A DNA stretch of 10,350 nucleotides from positions 45,369 to 55,718 of the forward strand of contig BQKZ01002550.1 in assembly GCA_036244855.1 (NCBI GenBank). The letters are read 5' to 3'. Under the pieces are notes generated by a model. The model made no database searches and was not told the DNA's origin. It saw nothing but the letters and a program-made list of their open reading frames with translations. Within the stretch, counting starts at the first letter, position 1, and the number at the start of each line of letters is the position of its first letter. Below, piece by piece: positions 7,340 to 10,350 of the stretch. Source of the stretch: Temnopleurus reevesii. Its lineage: Eukaryota > Echinodermata > Echinoidea > Temnopleuroida > Temnopleuridae. The position numbers and the translations under genes are program-made.

Positions 7340-7683
7340 AAACCGTATCGCAGGGGCTATTTTTCAGGAGGAAAATATTTTTACTTATTTTTTACTTATT
7401 ATTATCAACAAGAAAAATACATTTTTACCCTGCTCCATACGAAACATAGAAGTAGTGGTCGTCATACGTCAGATAAATTGAGAAAAATTTCCCCATGTAT
7501 GACAGGTTATGAATATCATTTGTACCTTGATTGACAATTTAAAAGCAAAAACTGATCATCAAACATCGTTTCTATGGAAATATAGCCTACAGAATATATA
7601 TGGGCTGGAAAGCTGTAGACTAATGTCCCAAGGAAAAATAAGACAGCTATCGCTTTCATAATAAAAATGTTCACAATTATTTC
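7340..7683. other. Non-coding stretch
   Basis: AT-rich sequence without gene or repeat signal. Confidence 0.45.
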
Positions 7684-7766
7684 AAAGAGACTTTAACTTC
7701 AACAAGTCTACGGCCCAGGGCGACCTATTGTAAACGCAGTGATGACTTGTTTGCTAAAGTCTTTAA
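7684..7766. repeat. Imperfect inverted repeat
   Basis: The left arm 7684-7708 (with AGACTTTAA and AACAAGTC) and right arm 7744-7766 (with GACTTGTT and TAAAGTCTTTAA) are complementary except for a short gapped stretch, with 35 bases between. It may be a small foldback element or a remnant. No target duplication was seen. Confidence 0.55.
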
Positions 7767-8085
7767 AATCCCTCAAATTAATGCACTGATATTGTTGTAG
7801 GAAGATACATATTGAGGCTGTAGGCCGCTGGTTAATAAGTGTTGTACCACAATATTTACTGACTCCCCATCAATTGGTGAGGTGAAATCCTACAACAAAC
7901 GTACCGCCTCTGAATTAGATAAAAATACAAGGCAATTTATTATAGATAATTGGAATCCAACTGAACAAGTAGGTGGTATGTACATGTATTATGAAAATGT
8001 ACAGTACTTAAAGTACTTATCGCCTCATTTGGGCCTAAGGTGTGATATTCCATTGATGTACAAAATTACAAGATTGGCAATGTAA

Positions 8086-8742
8086 AATATTACTCAAGGA
8101 AATTGATTGAACAAATTATTGTATTATGTACAATTGAAGAGCCTTAATTCATCTGATATATTCCATCAACTGTATTGACACAAAATGAATAGAACTAGCA
8201 AATGCTATAAACAGATGAAAGTACAAGTTAAAGGCATTGTATAACAATTTTTAATTTAAAAAATCTCCACTGCCAGATCCTAAATGCTACCTAAATGGTT
8301 AGTGGTGTTCATAAACTAAACCATGAAAATATTATGCTTGAAACTCATTAATTTGTGCTAAAAAAGATTAAAGATATGACCTACATAGACACACTGTGCA
8401 GGAATAAAGCATCAATGTATATATCTTTTCTGGTACCTGTATAACTTCTTTCTTTTTGCATTTTTTTCATCAATCTGAATATAATAAGATAGGTTAGCCA
8501 CCTTGATCTGATAATTTTTGTTAATGATAAAATAACAATCCTTGACATTTAATGCCTTTAACATACAGTGTGCAAGGGAAGGGAGGAGGGAAATAAAAAT
8601 ATAAAATCAGTAAGTTAGAAATAAAGTTAGAGAAGACGAAAATAGTCAACTGGCTTCAGTGTGATTTCAGATCTTAATGGAAGAAAAGGATGATATAGAC
8701 AGGGAGAACCAGGGAGAAATACCAGAAAATGTTTCAAAAATG
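8086..8742. other. AT-rich non-coding stretch
   Basis: No gene or recognised element. All frames are short. It ends at the hairpin just before the SINE. Confidence 0.5.
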
Positions 8743-8766
8743 AAGAACAAGAGCAATCTTGTTCTT
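8743..8766. repeat. Perfect 9-bp inverted repeat beside SINE
   Basis: AAGAACAAG (8743-8751) and CTTGTTCTT (8758-8766) are separated by AGCAAT. The SINE head begins four bases later. Confidence 0.9.
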
Positions 8767-8776
8767 GGAGGCGCCA

Positions 8777-8831
8777 TAGTGTAGTGGTTCTGACTCTTGC
8801 CTTTCAACCAGAGGGTCGTAGGTTCGAATCC
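8777..8831 (+). promoter_or_regulatory. Internal RNA polymerase III promoter of the SINE
   Basis: The A box (8777-8787) and B box (8821-8831) lie 33 bases apart, typical tRNA spacing. The B box matches its consensus exactly, so this copy may still bind TFIIIC. The first run of four or more T downstream would set the transcript end; none occurs within the element. Confidence 0.7.
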
Positions 8832-9046
8832 CACCTATGGCTTTAATTTCCTTCAGCAAGAAATTCATCCACATTGTGCTGCACTTGACCCAGGTGAGGT
8901 AAATGGGGACGGCAGGAAAAAAATCCTTGTAATGCGGAGCGCAGTAATGGTTGCCAGCTAGAGCCGGGTAATAGTGAGTGTAAAGCTTTCAGCGCCACGA
9001 TCGAGCACAGATAAGGTGGACCTGTGCGCTATACAAGTAGCCACCA

Positions 9047-9068
9047 TTATCATTATTATTATTATTAT
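9047..9068 (+). repeat. ATT microsatellite tail
   Basis: An ATT/ATC repeat closes the SINE. Such short-repeat tails serve as the 3' recognition end in retroposition and vary in length between copies. Confidence 0.9.
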
Positions 9069-9121
9069 CTTGATGACAAATAAAACAGAGAAACAAAAAG
9101 TGCTGACGAAACGGAGGAGAA

Positions 9122-9132
9122 GGGGGGGGGGG
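9122..9132 (+). repeat. G11 homopolymer
   Basis: Eleven G in a purine-rich setting. The length is uncertain, as for any long G run. Confidence 0.85.
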
Positions 9133-10350
9133 AGCAAGAGAACTATATACAGAACAGAGAAGCCAACATATTATTTTTGTGAAGCAGTTGAAACTCAGTG
9201 CACTTTACACGGTTGACTTCCAAGATCTAAGAAGGCTTTATTTTCCCTCACTGATGAGGATGTGCAGAGGAAGTGAACGTTCAATTCAACAAGAGAAATC
9301 CCATAAAAGAAATAGTCATCTGATAGTTAAAAACAAACAAAGAAATTCAGTTGAAACAGCTCGCCACTTAACCCACAGAATGCGAATTGCCTCATTATTG
9401 CCTTTCGGAAGAGTAAATTTTTATTCATGTTTTTACACGTCGTGGTTGATCTGATTTTTAAAGCTATTCTGTTATGTTGCCATCTCGTAATTTTCTGTGG
9501 TTGCCAAAATAGAAGGTTCTCTTTCAGATTAATTAGGTGCTTTTATTCGCTTCATTCATCTCTTGTTAAATCCATAAACATCTTGAACAGAGTCAATTTT
9601 TAGGAACCAGAGAAGTGCACAAAAACGGCGGTTGATACTTGGTTTCCGTTTCTGCTACAAACCGTGATAACAAGGCATAAACTTATTCATTTTACGGCTT
9701 CGGTAATGGATTCCGATGATACATTTATTATAAAATGGTGACATTATTTAGAAACCAGTAATTATTCCTAATTATTCCTCAGTGTATCATTTCAAAGCTT
9801 TTCCTGAAGAGGCGACACAATTCTGACAACAAAAATAACATAAAAACAGAGTTTAGAGTGTTTGGAAACATGTACACGCCCACTTTCCTTCAAATGCTAG
9901 AGAGAATGCACTTTTACAGTAAATTTCGAGATCTTGAGAAAAAAGTTTCAAAAGAAAACATGTCTACACAGTATTCTTGTATATATTGTGATTCTTGTAT
10001 GATTTTTAATAAAAAATTATTGAATATTAAAAAAAAAAAGATATACAACATGGAATTAGTCAATATTGAATGTCTCAACTACCACAAATTTCTAATATTT
10101 ACCTATATTGAGCAATCATGAAAATGGGTCACTCACAAAGTAGGGAAAACACAAATTGTGGCATCAAATCTTTACTCGATCTTTCAAGTAATTCTTAAAG
10201 ATCTAAGATTTGCACCTTAAAGTGTGCTTGAATAGTGAGGATTAAAACAAGATATTTAGTCTAACATGCATGTACACAGTAGAGTCAAGGTTCATATAAA
10301 CATCACCCTCTTCAAAATATTTATATTAAAAATAAAACATTTATGTCCTT
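9133..10350. other. AT-rich non-coding stretch
   Basis: No gene can be supported. Open frames at 9179-9454 and 9858-10121 are short, and the latter is dominated by A/T-rich codons with a lysine run from poly-A. A perfect 10-bp tandem TAATTATTCC occurs twice at 9759-9778. No element was recognised. Confidence 0.5.

Larger units (their letters stand above)
8770..9068 (+). mobile_element. tRNA-derived SINE, well preserved
   Basis: The head is tRNA-like, with an A box TAGTGTAGTGG at 8777-8787 and a perfect B box GGTTCGAATCC at 8821-8831, the internal RNA polymerase III promoter. GCCATAG (8773-8779) pairs perfectly with CTATGGC (8835-8841) as a 7-bp acceptor-like stem. The putative anticodon loop CTTTCAA would read TTC (Glu), but its stem pairs poorly, so this is not a working tRNA. 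The body to about 8920 matches the decayed copy at 503-720. The 3' part, with GCGCCACGATCGAGCAC and GTGCGCTATACAAGT, leads to an ATT-repeat tail (about 9047-9068). ATCTTG occurs just before the head (8756-8761) and after the tail (9067-9072) and may be a weak target duplication. The element needs reverse transcriptase from a LINE elsewhere. Confidence 0.93.

Noticed and set aside
8773..8841. Functional tRNA gene
   Set aside because: The acceptor stem and B box are good, but the D and anticodon stems pair poorly and the sequence continues into a SINE body and tail.
9858..10121. 87-codon open frame
   Set aside because: AT-driven codons and a poly-A lysine run, with no domain.

Overview
This window looks like non-coding nuclear DNA of an animal, most likely a marine deuterostome such as a sea urchin. 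The grounds are an AT-rich, intron-like or intergenic texture; no bacterial-style gene packing; two copies of a tRNA-headed SINE whose body (the stretch around CAGGTGAGGTRAATGGG) and ATT-repeat tail match what I recall of echinoderm SINEs; small inverted-repeat (MITE-like) elements with a CATAAAG-type end; and three exact copies of the 10-mer ATAGGCCTAC. The species assignment is from memory, not from a search.

Layout. 1-500: unique AT-rich sequence with a T17 run. 503-720: decayed SINE copy. 803-928: MITE with 3-base target duplication CAT. 1309-1578: best candidate for real coding sequence, a possible 3'-terminal exon with a splice acceptor in front and a polyadenylation signal 78 bases after the stop. 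2281-2447 and 3492-3728: two more inverted-repeat elements. 4003-4839 and 5443-6341: two purine-rich (GAA/GGA) tracts, each followed by a nearly identical segment of about 580 bases. The first copy of that segment stops at the window's only ambiguous base (N4840). 7296-7318: G-rich run. 8770-9068: well-preserved SINE with intact A and B boxes and an ATT tail. 9133-10350: AT-rich, almost featureless.

No complete gene, operon, CRISPR array, structural RNA gene or defence system can be supported. The region reads as a repeat graveyard between or inside genes. The features worth attention are the near-identical duplicated segment coupled to purine tracts, the three inverted-repeat elements (two share a related end sequence), and the candidate terminal exon.
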